Shown piece by piece: positions 1 to 9,775 of a DNA stretch of 64,000 nucleotides. The stretch is from NCBI RefSeq assembly GCF_000427295.1, contig NZ_ATNM01000118.1, positions 1 to 64,000 on the forward strand, read 5' to 3'. The stretch is from Cyclobacterium qasimii M12-11B (lineage in GTDB: Bacteria > Bacteroidota > Bacteroidia > Cytophagales > Cyclobacteriaceae). A model generated the notes under the pieces. That model made no database searches. It saw only the letters and a program-made list of their open reading frames with translations, and was not told the DNA's origin. A program made the position numbers and the translations under genes. How positions within the stretch are numbered: position 1 is the stretch's first letter; each line of letters starts with the position of its first letter.

Positions 1-1
1 C

Positions 2-760
2 CCCATGATTGTAGCCGAGCAAATCGGAACACTTGATTCACTTTATCCTGGCAGAATAGATCTGGGATTAGGAAGAGCTCCTGGAACAGATCAAAAAACT
101 GCTTCCGTATTAAGGAGGGGAAGGATGCAGACGGTTCAGGAATTTCCTCAGGATTTGGAAGAGTTACAAATGTTTTTCTCTGATGAAAACATTGATTCCC
201 CTGTTCGTGCTTATCCTGCTGAAGGGCATAACATACCCATTTATTTATTGGGTTCAAGCATGGACAGTGCTTTCATGGCTGCAAAAAAGGGTCTTCCCTA
301 TGTTTTCGCAAGTCACTTTGCTCCTGCATATTTTGCCCAGGCATCAACCTATTACAAACAAAATTTCAAACCATCTCAACAAAACAAACATCCATTTCTA
401 ATGGCATGTGTAAATGTTATCGTTGCAGATACGGATGAAGAAGCCGAATATTTGGCCACTTCATTTTACCAAATGGCTTTAGGTATTGTAAGAGGCAGGT
501 CCTATCCTTTGTCTCCTCCAGTGAAAGACATGAGTGAGATTTGGTCACTTCAGGAAGAAGCGGCCATTAAACAAATGACGAAGTTTGCTTTTATTGGAAG
601 TTTCGAAAAAGTCCAAAAAGGCTTAGAAAGCTTTATTGACCAATATGATGTGGATGAGGTGATGGTAACCACGAATATCTTTGACCATGACAAAAGGCTT
701 AAATCCCTGGAATACACTGCTAAAGCTTTGAAATCACTTTCTAAAGAAAAACAGTTATAA
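2..760 (+). CDS. LLM-class flavin-dependent oxidoreductase (5' partial)
   Basis: This is the C-terminal part of a luciferase-like monooxygenase of the LLM class, flavin-dependent TIM-barrel enzymes that oxidise small organic substrates. The frame is open at the left edge (a Pro codon precedes the first visible Met), so the true start is outside the window. The segment YPGRIDLGLGRAPGTD is a family hallmark and normally lies about 80-100 residues into a ~330-residue protein, so roughly the first quarter is missing. Later parts, IYLLGSS and PYVFASHFAP, also fit the group usually annotated as alkanal monooxygenase-like. The true substrate cannot be told. A strong hairpin terminator follows the stop, so this gene probably ends a transcription unit. 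Confidence 0.88.
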   Translation, partial: PMIVAEQIGTLDSLYPGRIDLGLGRAPGTDQKTASVLRRGRMQTVQEFPQDLEELQMFFSDENIDSPVRAYPAEGHNIPIYLLGSSMDSAFMAAKKGLPYVFASHFAPAYFAQASTYYKQNFKPSQQNKHPFLMACVNVIVADTDEEAEYLATSFYQMALGIVRGRSYPLSPPVKDMSEIWSLQEEAAIKQMTKFAFIGSFEKVQKGLESFIDQYDVDEVMVTTNIFDHDKRLKSLEYTAKALKSLSKEKQL

Positions 761-785
761 TTAAGGTAAGATTTATTCATTTAAT

Positions 786-822
786 AAAAAGGCCAGGTGT
801 TTAATTTTCACCTGGCCTTTTT
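786..822 (+). terminator. Rho-independent terminator after the LLM gene
   Basis: A 14-base arm AAAAAGGCCAGGTG (786-799) pairs perfectly with CACCTGGCCTTTTT (809-822) around a 9-base AT-rich loop. It begins 26 bases after the stop codon and carries both a T-tract and an A-tract, so it could act in either direction. Confidence 0.85.
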
Positions 823-1307
823 AATGCCTTTAAATGGATAGGGAAACAAGAAAAACGACAATGCAATGAAGCAACTTGGGTCATTGCCAATTACTTTATT
901 CCTGCCTTATGGTAATCATTAAAATGGATCTTTAGGCTTGCGGGTATAAAGAACATAACGCATTAATAAAAAATTAATCAAAACCATTAATAAAAATAAA
1001 AAATGGAGTCTTAAAGAAAACTAACATCTCAAGGGGTTAAAAGAGATTAAACGGTGCGCAGTAATAAGGACTGGCAATGGCTTTGCCCGTTAACAAAACA
1101 AGGATGTTGTTCACAAAGAAATTCCATATTCAAACTCCTTAAACTTTTGACAAACACTGGTGGAATGTTTATTGCATTTTTGCATAAAAATCACCAGTTT
1201 GGGAACAGTTACACATTTAAACTTACTATTTGATCCAAAATAAGTAATGGTTTTCCCATTGCCTATTTCGGGTTTATCAATTGAACTGATTACCATTAAA
1301 TGAACCC
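823..1307. other. Intergenic region upstream of the beta-helix gene
   Basis: About 485 bases without a convincing gene. It is AT-rich, with several ATTAAT repeats around 960-1000. It presumably carries the promoter of the gene at 1308, but I could not find a full TTTG-N19-TAnnTTTG pair. No RNA gene is visible. Confidence 0.4.
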
Positions 1308-2960
1308 ATGATGAGAAATTTGCTCCTTTTGTTTTTTGTATTCACCTCTGTTTTTGTATCCCAGGGGGAGACCAAAGACCCTCTTGGAAATGTTGTGATC
1401 ACATCCGACAAGGGTAAAACCCAAGTACAAAGCAATGAAAAAGGGGAATTGCTTATAAATGTATCACCCAAGGACATCCTCAAATTCAAAGAAAATAAAT
1501 TGGTTAAGTACAGTGACTTTGGTGCCAAAGGTGATGGAAAGTCCGATGATATAGATGCCATCGCCGGAGCGCATGCCTACGCCAATGAGCACTCTTTAAA
1601 AGTAAAAGCAGATGATGGAGCAAGTTATTATATCGGAAAAAAAGACCGAACAGCCTATATCCAAACAGACACAGATTTCGGAACAGCTACTTTTATTATT
1701 GACGACACCGACGTTGACAATCTTAAGGCTGCTGTTTTCACCGTTAGTTCCAACCTGAAACCGTTCAAACTTGAGGGGATAACTTCACTTAAAAGAAATC
1801 AGAAAAAGATAAAGGCTTCCTTGCCAGGAACATCCCTGATTACTGTATCCAATTCCAATGTGAAGCACTACATTCGGTATGGCAGTAATCAAGACAATGG
1901 TTCTGCACAATCAGATATTTTTATTGTTGATAAGAACGGTAAAGTAGACATGGATGCTCCCATTATCTGGGACTTTGATGAAATCACGGAAATAATGGCT
2001 CTTCCTATAGATGAAGAAACACTAAATATCACTGGTGGACATTTCATCACAATTGCCAATAAGGAAGAATCGAAATACAACTACTACAGCCGCAACCTAT
2101 TGGTAAACCGCTCTAATGTAATTATCGATGGGCTTGAGCATAAGGTAACAGGAGAAGGTGAACATGGCGCTCCTTATGGGGGGTTTTTAAGTATAAGAAA
2201 CTGTTCTTATGTAACGGTCAAAAACACTATACTTACCGGACACAAAACTTATAAAACCATTGGGTCGGCTGGAAATCCAGTCTCCATGGGTACCTATGAC
2301 ATACTGGTTGGAAATGCGCTTAATATTTCCTTCATAAACTGTAGCCAAACAAATGACATCGATGACAGAGAATATTGGGGGATAATGGGTTCAAACTACT
2401 GTAAGAATCTCTTATTTGACAACTGTACATTTTCCAGGTTTGATGCACACAAAGGCGTTGCAAATGCCACCATTCGTAACTCAACTTTAGGTCACATGGG
2501 CATAAATGCCATTGGTAGTGGAACATTGATTGTTGAAAACTCTACTTTACGTGGAAGAAGTATAATCAACCTCCGCTCTGATTATGGCAGTACCTGGCAA
2601 GGAGAGTTAATTATCCGCAACTGTGTTTTTATACCAAATGGAGGTAATACAAGTAGCCCAGCATTAATTAGCGGTTCTTACTCTGGCCAACATGATTTCG
2701 GTTACACCAGTTATATGCCTGAAAAGATAACGATAGAAAACCTTAAAATCGATGATTCCAACCATCCGGAAGACTATGAAGGACCTGCTATTTTCACCAA
2801 CTTCAATTCTAAGAATACAGATGCTACTTACCAGGAAAAGTATCCTTATGTTTTATCCAAAAAGGTTATTCTTAAGGATGTCACCACAAAAAGTGGCAAA
2901 GAATTAAGGTTAAGTGAAAACCCATTCATGTTTAACGAAATAAAAGTTATTACAAAATAA
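1308..2960 (+). CDS. Secreted right-handed beta-helix (pectate-lyase-like) protein
   Basis: A 550-residue exported protein with an N-terminal signal peptide (residues 1-20, hydrophobic LLLLFFVFTSVFVSQG). Residues ~68-80 (YSDFGAKGDGKSDD) match the start of the Pectate_lyase_3/phage tail-spike fold, in which an acidic loop precedes parallel beta-helix coils. From about residue 270 the sequence shows the short repeating turns of a parallel beta-helix (IRNCSYVTVKNTIL, FINCSQTND, FDNCTFSRF, IRNSTLG, VENSTLRG, IRNCVF). Such proteins bind or cleave polysaccharides, usually as lyases or hydrolases of pectin, alginate or similar. No catalytic residues can be assigned, so activity is unproven. Two ATG codons (1308 and 1311) are in tandem; either may start. 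It stands alone between intergenic regions. Confidence 0.78.
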   Translation: MMRNLLLLFFVFTSVFVSQGETKDPLGNVVITSDKGKTQVQSNEKGELLINVSPKDILKFKENKLVKYSDFGAKGDGKSDDIDAIAGAHAYANEHSLKVKADDGASYYIGKKDRTAYIQTDTDFGTATFIIDDTDVDNLKAAVFTVSSNLKPFKLEGITSLKRNQKKIKASLPGTSLITVSNSNVKHYIRYGSNQDNGSAQSDIFIVDKNGKVDMDAPIIWDFDEITEIMALPIDEETLNITGGHFITIANKEESKYNYYSRNLLVNRSNVIIDGLEHKVTGEGEHGAPYGGFLSIRNCSYVTVKNTILTGHKTYKTIGSAGNPVSMGTYDILVGNALNISFINCSQTNDIDDREYWGIMGSNYCKNLLFDNCTFSRFDAHKGVANATIRNSTLGHMGINAIGSGTLIVENSTLRGRSIINLRSDYGSTWQGELIIRNCVFIPNGGNTSSPALISGSYSGQHDFGYTSYMPEKITIENLKIDDSNHPEDYEGPAIFTNFNSKNTDATYQEKYPYVLSKKVILKDVTTKSGKELRLSENPFMFNEIKVITK

Positions 2961-2975
2961 TATAACTAGTCACCA

Positions 2976-3132
2976 TTATTTTCGGCCTTTCAAGACTCTT
3001 GAGTATCTCCTGTTGGATTCAAAGTAATACAATAGGGTCACAACAATCAGGATAGTCAATATAAAGCTATCGATTAGAAGCCCAATATTATTTGTTTGCC
3101 ATCCAATGGTCAAGAAATCACCTGAGAGGCCT
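2976..3132 (-). pseudogene. Possible relic of a membrane-protein C-terminus
   Basis: On the minus strand a ~50-codon stop-to-stop frame reads as a plausible protein tail: a soluble lead-in, a hydrophobic stretch (LLIDSFILTILIVVTLLYYF) and a basic end (ESNRRYSRVLKGRK, then a stop at 2976-2978). There is no ATG start and an in-frame stop lies just upstream. It could be the remains of a deleted membrane-protein gene. It is short enough to be chance, and I do not recognise the family. Confidence 0.2.
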
Positions 3133-3151
3133 TATGGTCTCTATCAAACCC

Positions 3152-3187
3152 AAAAACTCACATAGCGATACTATGTGAGTTTTTTTT
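3152..3187 (+). terminator. Rho-independent terminator
   Basis: ACTCACATAG (3156-3165) pairs with CTATGTGAGT (3171-3180) around a 5-base loop and is followed by seven further T. It lies ~190 bases after the beta-helix gene and insulates it from the efflux operon. Confidence 0.75.
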
Positions 3188-3461
3188 ATGCCCCCCCTCT
3201 ATCCTTCACTATTTGCTAAAAGAACTTAGAATTTGAAAACATATTCCTAATAATGGCCCTAAATCAACAATAATAACCGGTTATTTAGTGGGCCTCACCG
3301 ATCCTTGACATTAGCAAATTCCAGCTGAGAAAAGCCCTTTTCTCCATTTTGTAAAATAAATTCGTGAAATATTTACTTTTTTTATCCCTGATGAAATCAT
3401 CCAATTTTCCGAAGCCAATTTTGAAAAATAGCAATTAAACATAATTAAAAACTATTTTTTC

Positions 3462-3499
3462 TTTGTTTAATAACAAATATACTGACTAAGAACCAGTCA
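3462..3499. promoter_or_regulatory. Two small inverted repeats upstream of the RND operon
   Basis: TTTGTT-TAAT-AACAAA (3462-3477) is followed directly by TGACT-N7-AGTCA (3483-3499), about 130-160 bases before the adaptor gene. TetR-type repressors of efflux pumps often bind palindromes of this size, but no tetR gene is adjacent. This is a candidate operator only. The rest of the 2961-3625 gap shows no other gene. Confidence 0.25.
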
Positions 3500-3625
3500 A
3501 ATAAATTTCACTCCTTTCATCACAGATTTTATTGGAATACTTTTTGATTAAGTCATAAATCAAATCATTCAAATGGTCAATTTTAAAAAACCAGACCATA
3601 AGAATAATAAAATTTTATATAAATA

Positions 3626-4771
3626 ATGAGACTAATAAAATCAATATTCAACGAGAACATTTTGTTGATTCCGATAATTGTAATGATTTCTTCGGTAAAT
3701 TATTCTTGCGACAGTAAGGGAGAGCAGGTAGAAGTAGAAACACTTTCATTACCAGTTACCACTGTTCAGAAAGATTCTGCCGTCACTACTTTCGAATACT
3801 TGGGAGCGATAGAAGGCAAGGTAAACGTTGAGATCCGTCCACAAGTTGAGGGCTTATTGGATCAGATCCATGTGGATGAAGGAGATTTTGTAGAAAAAGG
3901 GCAGCTATTATTTAGTATTAATGCCTTGCCTTATGTAGAGCGTCTCAAAAATGCACAGGCTGCAGTAGAGGTAGAAAAAGCAAAACTTGAAAATGCCAAG
4001 ATTGAAATGGAAAGGCTACAACCCCTAATTGACCATGAAGTCATCTCGGAGGTGCAAATGAAAACAGCACAATCGAACTATGGCGTAGCAAAGGCATCAC
4101 TTTCTCAAGCAGAAGCATTGAAAGGCACTAGTCAAATAGACATGCAGTTCACGCAAATAAAAGCTCCTGTAAGTGGCTATATTGGCCTAATCCCAATGAG
4201 GGTAGGGAATTTATTGTCTAAAGGAGACGATGAACCCATTACTACTTTATCAGAAATCAGCGAGGTCTATGTTTATTTTGCAATGAGTGAATCCAACTAC
4301 TTGTTTTACAGAAAAATGAAAGAGGATTCAACCGCTCGTAGACTAAACCCCAATGTTAAATTGATCTTGGCAGATGGGACTATTCATTCTGAAGAAGGAA
4401 TAATTGATGCGGATGCCGGACAGATAGACCGGAACACTGGTGCCATTACTTTAAGAGCAAAATTTAGCAATCCTGACAAACTTCTGAGAAGTGGTAACAC
4501 AGGTAAAATTATTTTGGAACAAATACACCCTAATGTATTGATGGTTCCTCAACAATCAATTACCAAAATTCAGGACAAAAACTTTGTCTTTATCCTAAAA
4601 GCTGACAGCACAGTAAGAAGACAAGAGGTCAATATTTCAGGCAAAGCGGGTCAAAACTATATTTTGAAAGAGGGCGATCTTTCTGAAGGAGAAACCATTA
4701 TCCAATCAGGTGTAAATAAAATCAAAGATGGGATGAAAGTGGAGGGCTACCAATTGACGGCTATACCTTAA
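3626..4771 (+). CDS. RND efflux periplasmic adaptor (membrane fusion lipoprotein)
   Basis: A 381-residue MexA/AcrA-type adaptor that bridges the inner-membrane RND pump to the outer-membrane channel. The N-terminus is a lipoprotein signal (hydrophobic IPIIVMISSVNYSC; lipid-acceptor Cys at about residue 28). It continues with the first half of the lipoyl/barrel-sandwich domain (EIRPQVEGLLDQIHVDEGDF), an alpha-hairpin of ~60 residues (AAVEVEKAKLENAKIEMERL and on), the second lipoyl half (FTQIKAPVSGYIG), a beta-barrel and a membrane-proximal domain. Length is normal for the family. It is the first gene of a three-gene operon, 49 bases before the pump. The exported substrate cannot be inferred. 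Confidence 0.93.
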   Translation: MRLIKSIFNENILLIPIIVMISSVNYSCDSKGEQVEVETLSLPVTTVQKDSAVTTFEYLGAIEGKVNVEIRPQVEGLLDQIHVDEGDFVEKGQLLFSINALPYVERLKNAQAAVEVEKAKLENAKIEMERLQPLIDHEVISEVQMKTAQSNYGVAKASLSQAEALKGTSQIDMQFTQIKAPVSGYIGLIPMRVGNLLSKGDDEPITTLSEISEVYVYFAMSESNYLFYRKMKEDSTARRLNPNVKLILADGTIHSEEGIIDADAGQIDRNTGAITLRAKFSNPDKLLRSGNTGKIILEQIHPNVLMVPQQSITKIQDKNFVFILKADSTVRRQEVNISGKAGQNYILKEGDLSEGETIIQSGVNKIKDGMKVEGYQLTAIP

Positions 4772-4820
4772 GCTTCCCACTTTATAGATTGAAAATTAAC
4801 TACCACCAACTTTTAGATGT

Positions 4821-7800
4821 ATGATTAAGAAAATAATCGACAGGCCTGTCTTGGCCTCTGTTATTTCAATATTAATAGTTCTCGCTGGGCTGATAAGTTT
4901 GATGCGTCTCCCAGTAACCAGATTTCCAGACATTGCCCCACCAAGTGTAAATGTTGGCGTGAGTTATCCGGGAGGAAATGCCGAGACAGTGGCCAAATCA
5001 GTGTTACTACCATTAGAGGAGGCAATAAACGGTGTAGAGAACATGACCTATATTCGTTCCAAAGCCACCAATTCCGGCATAGGTAGCATCAATATATTTT
5101 TCAAACCAGGTACTGATCCAGACATAGCTGCTGTCAATGTCCAGAATAGTATTTCAAGAGAGATCGGCGAACTTCCTCCAGAAGTAATCCAAGAAGGAAT
5201 CTCTGTGGTGAAAAGGCTTAGTGGCAATATAATGACGATCAACATTTTAGCCACAGAAGAGGATTCTCCTTATGATGAAACTTTTATTCAATCCTATTCC
5301 AGGATCAATGTAAAGCGAGAACTTTTGAGGGTAGAGGGTGTGGCCCAGGCTTCATTCGTTGGGAGAAGGACCTATGCCATGAGGGTATGGCTAAACCCCG
5401 AAAAACTTGCGCTATATGGGCTTGTCCCCCAAGATGTAACCAATCAAATCAATGACCAAAATTTTGAAGCAGCCCCAGGTCGATTTGGAGAAACATCTGA
5501 TGAGATTTTTGAAACCATCATCAAACACAAAGGTCGGTTCAGTACTCCTGAAGAGTATGAGAACATTGTTATCAAATCCAACAAAGATGGCTCCATACTC
5601 TATTTAAGAGACATTGCAAGGGTAGAGCTGGGTGCTTCGAATGTGGGTAGTGACAACACCGTGAATGGTAAAGCTGCAGCTACGATTAATATTACGCAGA
5701 CCAGTGATTCAAATGCCAAAGAAATAGATCAGAAAATCCGGGAGGCTATGGAGAGAATTTCCAAAAATTTCCCCGAAGGAATCACCTATGAGATATCATA
5801 CTCTGTAAGAAATCAAATAGACGAATCCATAGACCAGGTAGTACACACCATCATTGAGGCTTGTATTCTTGTGTTCATTGTCGTTTTTATTTTCTTACAA
5901 GATTTAAGATCAACGATCATTCCTGCCATTGCCATTCCTGTTTCGTTGATAGGTACCTTTTTCTTCTTACAACTGCTCGGCTTCTCAGTCAATGTCCTTA
6001 CGATGTTTGCACTGGTGCTCGCCATAGGTATTGTAGTGGATGATGCAATTGTGGTGGTAGAGGCGGTTCACCACAAGATGACCCATGATAAAATGCCTGC
6101 AAAAAAGGCGACCATTGAGGCAATGAAGGAAATATCAACTGCTATTATCTCCATTACCATCGTCATGGCGGCCGTTTTCGTCCCAGTAGGGTTTATGGAG
6201 GGACCTGTGGGCTTGTTCTACCGGCAGTTTGCTTATACTTTGATTTTTGCGATCCTTATTTCTGCTTTAAATGCCTTGACCTTAAGCCCTGTTTTATGTG
6301 CTTTATTGTTGAAGCCTGCCAAAGAATATGAAGATAAATCAGCTAGTAAATTTTCTCGTGTTAAGCATAGGATTTTCACTGCTTTTGAAACAGGATTTGA
6401 TGCCTTCACCAATAAATATGTAGGAGTAGTTACTTACTTACTTCACAAAAAATGGATACCGCTCAGTGCCTTGGTCGTATTGTTGGCACTTACGGTAATT
6501 ATGTTCAGAAGTACACCTAGTGCATTTATACCGGCAGAAGACGATAGTTTTCTAACCTATTCCCTTACCATGCCTCCTGGCTCCTCTTTGCATAGGACTT
6601 CAGGGCCAATGCATCAGGTAGATTCCATTCTTAGGGGTCATGCTGCCGTAAGAAGTGTCAATAGTATTTCGGGATTTAATGTAATGGAAAATGCTCCAAG
6701 CCCCTCTTTTGGGATGGGGTACATCAACCTTAAGCCTATTGATAAACGTGGAGAAACCCAAGAAATCAATTCTTTAATTTCTGAATTAATTAGGGATTTA
6801 TCACATATTCCAGAAGCTGAAATCAATGTATTCGCAAGACCGACTGTTCAAGGTTTTGGGGAATTTTCGGGTCTGGAGATGATTATCCAGGATCGAGTAG
6901 GAGAAAGTTTTACCGATTTTAATAAAGAAGCAGATAAATTTATCGCTGCTGTAAATGAAAGACCTGAAATCGAAAAAGCATTTACCACGTTTAATGCCAA
7001 TTTCCCTCAGTACCAAATGAACATTGATTATGTAAAGGCAAAAAACATGGGGGTGAGTGTCCGAGACATGATGAAATCCGTGCAGGCCTATTTTGGGAGG
7101 TTACAATCAGGTGACTTTAACCGATTTGGCCGGCAGTACAGGATCTTTGTACAAGCTGATGTTCAATATAGGACGGAGAAAAAATCTTTAGATGCAATTT
7201 TCGTGAGAAATAACCTTGGAGAAATGGTACCTGTAAATACGATGGTTACCCTTGAAGAGGTAAATGGACCGGAAATAGTAAACCGCTACAATTTATTTAA
7301 CTCCATCACCGTCAATGCAACACCTGCGGAAGGCTACAGCTCAGGAGATGCTTTGGATGCCATGGAAGCCATTGCCGCAGAACTTCCTACCAACTATAGT
7401 TATGAATGGACAGGAATGAGTTTGGAGGAGAAAGAGTCAGGCTTTCAGACAGCCATTATCTTCATTCTAAGTATAGTGTTTGTATTCTTCCTTTTGGCAG
7501 CCCAATATGAGAGTTATCTATTACCATTTGCGGTATTGCTCTCCATACCGTGCGGGCTTTTAGGTGTATTTGTCGCTATTAATCTGGCAGGAATAGACAA
7601 CAATATATACGTACAGGTAAGTATTATCATGCTTATAGGGTTATTGGCTAAAAATGCAATTTTGATTGTTGAATTTGCTACTCAAAAAAGGAGACAAGGC
7701 ATGAGTATATTCAATGCTGCTGTCGAGGCTGCTCGACTACGGATCAGGCCAATCATCATGACATCCTTTGCATTCATCGCAGGATTGATTCCTTTAATGA

Positions 7801-7976
7801 GAACAGTCGGAGCATCTGCACAGGGAAACAAATCGGTAAGTATAGGCGCAGCTGGGGGAATGCTCTTCGGGGTAATTCTGGGTATTTTCATCATCCCTAC
7901 CCTCTATATGGTTTTCCAGTATTTGCATGAAAAAACCAGAAGAAACTCAGGTAAAAATAATCCTGTCGAAGCTTAA
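4821..7976 (+). CDS. RND family multidrug efflux pump, HAE1 type
   Basis: A 1051-residue proton-driven inner-membrane transporter of the AcrB/MexB (hydrophobe/amphiphile efflux 1) family. It has the usual layout of TM1, a large periplasmic loop, TM2-7, a second loop and TM8-12. The proton-relay Asp pair is present in TM4 (GIVVDDAIVVVEA), and the TM10 Lys appears in LIGLLAKNAILIVEFA. The N-terminal IIDRPVLASVISILIVLAG and the LPVTRFPDIAPP segment are typical. The gene is intact over more than 3 kb, unlike several others in this window. It lies between adaptor and channel genes with short gaps (49 and 11 bases) and is certainly co-transcribed with them. It likely expels drugs, dyes, bile-like detergents or solvents. 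Confidence 0.96.
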   Translation: MIKKIIDRPVLASVISILIVLAGLISLMRLPVTRFPDIAPPSVNVGVSYPGGNAETVAKSVLLPLEEAINGVENMTYIRSKATNSGIGSINIFFKPGTDPDIAAVNVQNSISREIGELPPEVIQEGISVVKRLSGNIMTINILATEEDSPYDETFIQSYSRINVKRELLRVEGVAQASFVGRRTYAMRVWLNPEKLALYGLVPQDVTNQINDQNFEAAPGRFGETSDEIFETIIKHKGRFSTPEEYENIVIKSNKDGSILYLRDIARVELGASNVGSDNTVNGKAAATINITQTSDSNAKEIDQKIREAMERISKNFPEGITYEISYSVRNQIDESIDQVVHTIIEACILVFIVVFIFLQDLRSTIIPAIAIPVSLIGTFFFLQLLGFSVNVLTMFALVLAIGIVVDDAIVVVEAVHHKMTHDKMPAKKATIEAMKEISTAIISITIVMAAVFVPVGFMEGPVGLFYRQFAYTLIFAILISALNALTLSPVLCALLLKPAKEYEDKSASKFSRVKHRIFTAFETGFDAFTNKYVGVVTYLLHKKWIPLSALVVLLALTVIMFRSTPSAFIPAEDDSFLTYSLTMPPGSSLHRTSGPMHQVDSILRGHAAVRSVNSISGFNVMENAPSPSFGMGYINLKPIDKRGETQEINSLISELIRDLSHIPEAEINVFARPTVQGFGEFSGLEMIIQDRVGESFTDFNKEADKFIAAVNERPEIEKAFTTFNANFPQYQMNIDYVKAKNMGVSVRDMMKSVQAYFGRLQSGDFNRFGRQYRIFVQADVQYRTEKKSLDAIFVRNNLGEMVPVNTMVTLEEVNGPEIVNRYNLFNSITVNATPAEGYSSGDALDAMEAIAAELPTNYSYEWTGMSLEEKESGFQTAIIFILSIVFVFFLLAAQYESYLLPFAVLLSIPCGLLGVFVAINLAGIDNNIYVQVSIIMLIGLLAKNAILIVEFATQKRRQGMSIFNAAVEAARLRIRPIIMTSFAFIAGLIPLMRTVGASAQGNKSVSIGAAGGMLFGVILGIFIIPTLYMVFQYLHEKTRRNSGKNNPVEA

Positions 7977-7987
7977 AATTTGAAAAT

Positions 7988-9466
7988 ATGTTATTCAAAA
8001 ATAAAATAAAATATGCTTCCCTACCTGCTCATTCGATTATTTTAATAGTAATCATGACCTTGTGGGGATGTAAATCAGGAGAAAATTATGTGCAACCAAA
8101 CTTAAACCTCCCTGATGCATTCAAGTCTTTTTCTTCCGACGAATCAGACAGTCTTTCAATAGACACTACAAACATCGGGAAAGTGGAATGGAAGGTGTTT
8201 TTCGAAGACACGACCTTGTTGCAATTGATCGATGACGGGCTACGCAATAACCTTTACTTAAAGCAAATTGAAAAGGAAGGTGAAATTGCCAATGAATCTT
8301 TTAAGCAATCCAAAGCAAACTTCTTACCTCAACTCACAGCCATACTTGAAAAGAGGGATGATCGCTATTCAAGAAATTCTTCGACAAGAGAAAGTGTCAA
8401 TTTCTATGGCGACACCAATTCACCCAACCAATGGTATGTCACCAGGGCCAGTAATATGGCCGCACTACAGTCTAGTTGGGAAATCGATTTGTGGGGAAAA
8501 TTCAGGCGGTTAAAGGAAGCTAATTTAGCCCAATGGCAACAAAGGGAGGCCTATACCAAGGCAGTAAAAACGGATGTTGTCGCTGAGATTGCAACTTCCT
8601 ATTATACATTACTTATGCTGAAAGAACAGCAGCAGGTTGCTGAATACAATTTAAGGTTAAATGATTCTACGCTGAGTATCGTAAAACTACAGTACAGGGC
8701 CGGCGAAGTCTCTTCTTTGGCGATTACACAAACCGAATCCCAAAAACTAATCTCCGCATCATTAGTACCTCAAATAGAGCGTGAGCTTGAAGTTCAAAAA
8801 AACAGGCTAAACGAATTACTGGGGGAATATCCTAAGGAGTCAATTGATGTTCAAACGGGTTTAGGTGACACCAGATTGCTCAGTGAAGTGGCTGTGGGCG
8901 TACCGCTAGAGCTTATTAAAAATAGACCAGATGTATATGCGGCCGAATTGGCTTTGGTAGAGGCAAATGCTCAGGTAGGGGTCTCTCAAGCAATGCGCTA
9001 TCCATCCTTGTCCTTAAATGCCCAGTTAGGTTACGACGCGATAAACCTGTCCAATATCACGAATCCCAGCTCTCTGTTTGGTGTCTTTATAGGTTCACTT
9101 ACACAGCCTATCTTTCAAAATAGGAAGCTAAAAACGAGGTATAAAATATCCCTTTCAGAAAGAGATATTGCTGAACTTGCCTTCCGAGAGAAAGTGATCC
9201 AGGCGGTATCTGATGTATCCAATGGAATGGTTACTATTCAAAAGTTGGAAGAGGAATATGTGTTGGCCGAAAGACGGCTGACAAATGCTAGAAAAGCGGT
9301 GAAGGAATCCTATTTGTTATTTAGCAGTGGGTATGCGACTTACCTGGAGGTGATCAACGCCCAAAGCAATGCACTGGAAAGCGAACTATACATGGTAGAT
9401 GTCAAAATGCAAATGCTGGTAGCAAATATAGAATTGTACCGAAACCTAGGAGGTGGATGGAACTAA
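7988..9466 (+). CDS. Outer membrane efflux channel, NodT/OprM family lipoprotein
   Basis: A 492-residue TolC-like outer-membrane factor that completes the RND tripartite pump. The lipobox LWGC puts the lipidated Cys at about residue 28. Two outer membrane efflux protein (OEP) repeats follow, with long coiled-coil helices (for example TESQKLISASLVPQIERELE). Characteristic OEP/NodT strings include VPLELIKNRPDVYAAELALVEA and GVSQAMRYPSLSL. It starts 11 bases after the pump stop codon. A bidirectional hairpin between this gene and the converging feo operon ends the transcript. Confidence 0.94.
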   Translation: MLFKNKIKYASLPAHSIILIVIMTLWGCKSGENYVQPNLNLPDAFKSFSSDESDSLSIDTTNIGKVEWKVFFEDTTLLQLIDDGLRNNLYLKQIEKEGEIANESFKQSKANFLPQLTAILEKRDDRYSRNSSTRESVNFYGDTNSPNQWYVTRASNMAALQSSWEIDLWGKFRRLKEANLAQWQQREAYTKAVKTDVVAEIATSYYTLLMLKEQQQVAEYNLRLNDSTLSIVKLQYRAGEVSSLAITQTESQKLISASLVPQIERELEVQKNRLNELLGEYPKESIDVQTGLGDTRLLSEVAVGVPLELIKNRPDVYAAELALVEANAQVGVSQAMRYPSLSLNAQLGYDAINLSNITNPSSLFGVFIGSLTQPIFQNRKLKTRYKISLSERDIAELAFREKVIQAVSDVSNGMVTIQKLEEEYVLAERRLTNARKAVKESYLLFSSGYATYLEVINAQSNALESELYMVDVKMQMLVANIELYRNLGGGWN

Positions 9467-9556
9467 GCCACAAGCTTAGTTTCCAAAAAATAAGATAAAA
9501 AATCTTTTAATATTAGCTGATAAAAACAGCGGTATTGTTTCTTTATCAAACTACAT

Positions 9557-9600
9557 AATTCACCAGGCATACCTCCAAATTTGGGTATGTCTGGTGAATT
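9557..9600. terminator. Bidirectional terminator between the RND and feo operons
   Basis: AATTCACCAGGCATACC (9557-9573) pairs with the complementary arm at 9584-9600 with one G-U pair, around a loop of about ten bases. It sits between two converging operons, so it can serve both. Confidence 0.7.
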
Positions 9601-9649
9601 TATTTGTTATTCATCAATTTTTTAGATTAAACAACTTCTATGAAGCTGT

Positions 9650-9772
9650 TTATCCGCATTTATCACAACCGCAACCGGTCTGGGGTTTAGCGGACTTGCG
9701 AAACCAAGTACGGTAAATCCACCCGCCAATAACGGTGACAAATAAAACTAAAACCAACACTTCCTGCCACAT
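9650..9772 (-). CDS. FeoB-associated Cys-rich membrane protein
   Basis: A 40-residue gene too short for most callers: MWQEVLVLVLFVTVIGGWIY followed by a basic stretch and GCGCDKCG, then the stop. It has one transmembrane helix (residues ~4-20) and a three-Cys tail, matching the FeoB-associated Cys-rich family found next to feoB in many Bacteroidota and Firmicutes. It starts three bases after the feoB stop and so is the last gene of the feo operon. Its role is not firmly known; it is proposed to assist FeoB, possibly through iron or redox contacts of the Cys cluster. Confidence 0.88.
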   Translation of the reverse strand: MWQEVLVLVLFVTVIGGWIYRTWFRKSAKPQTGCGCDKCG

Positions 9773-9775
9773 AAC

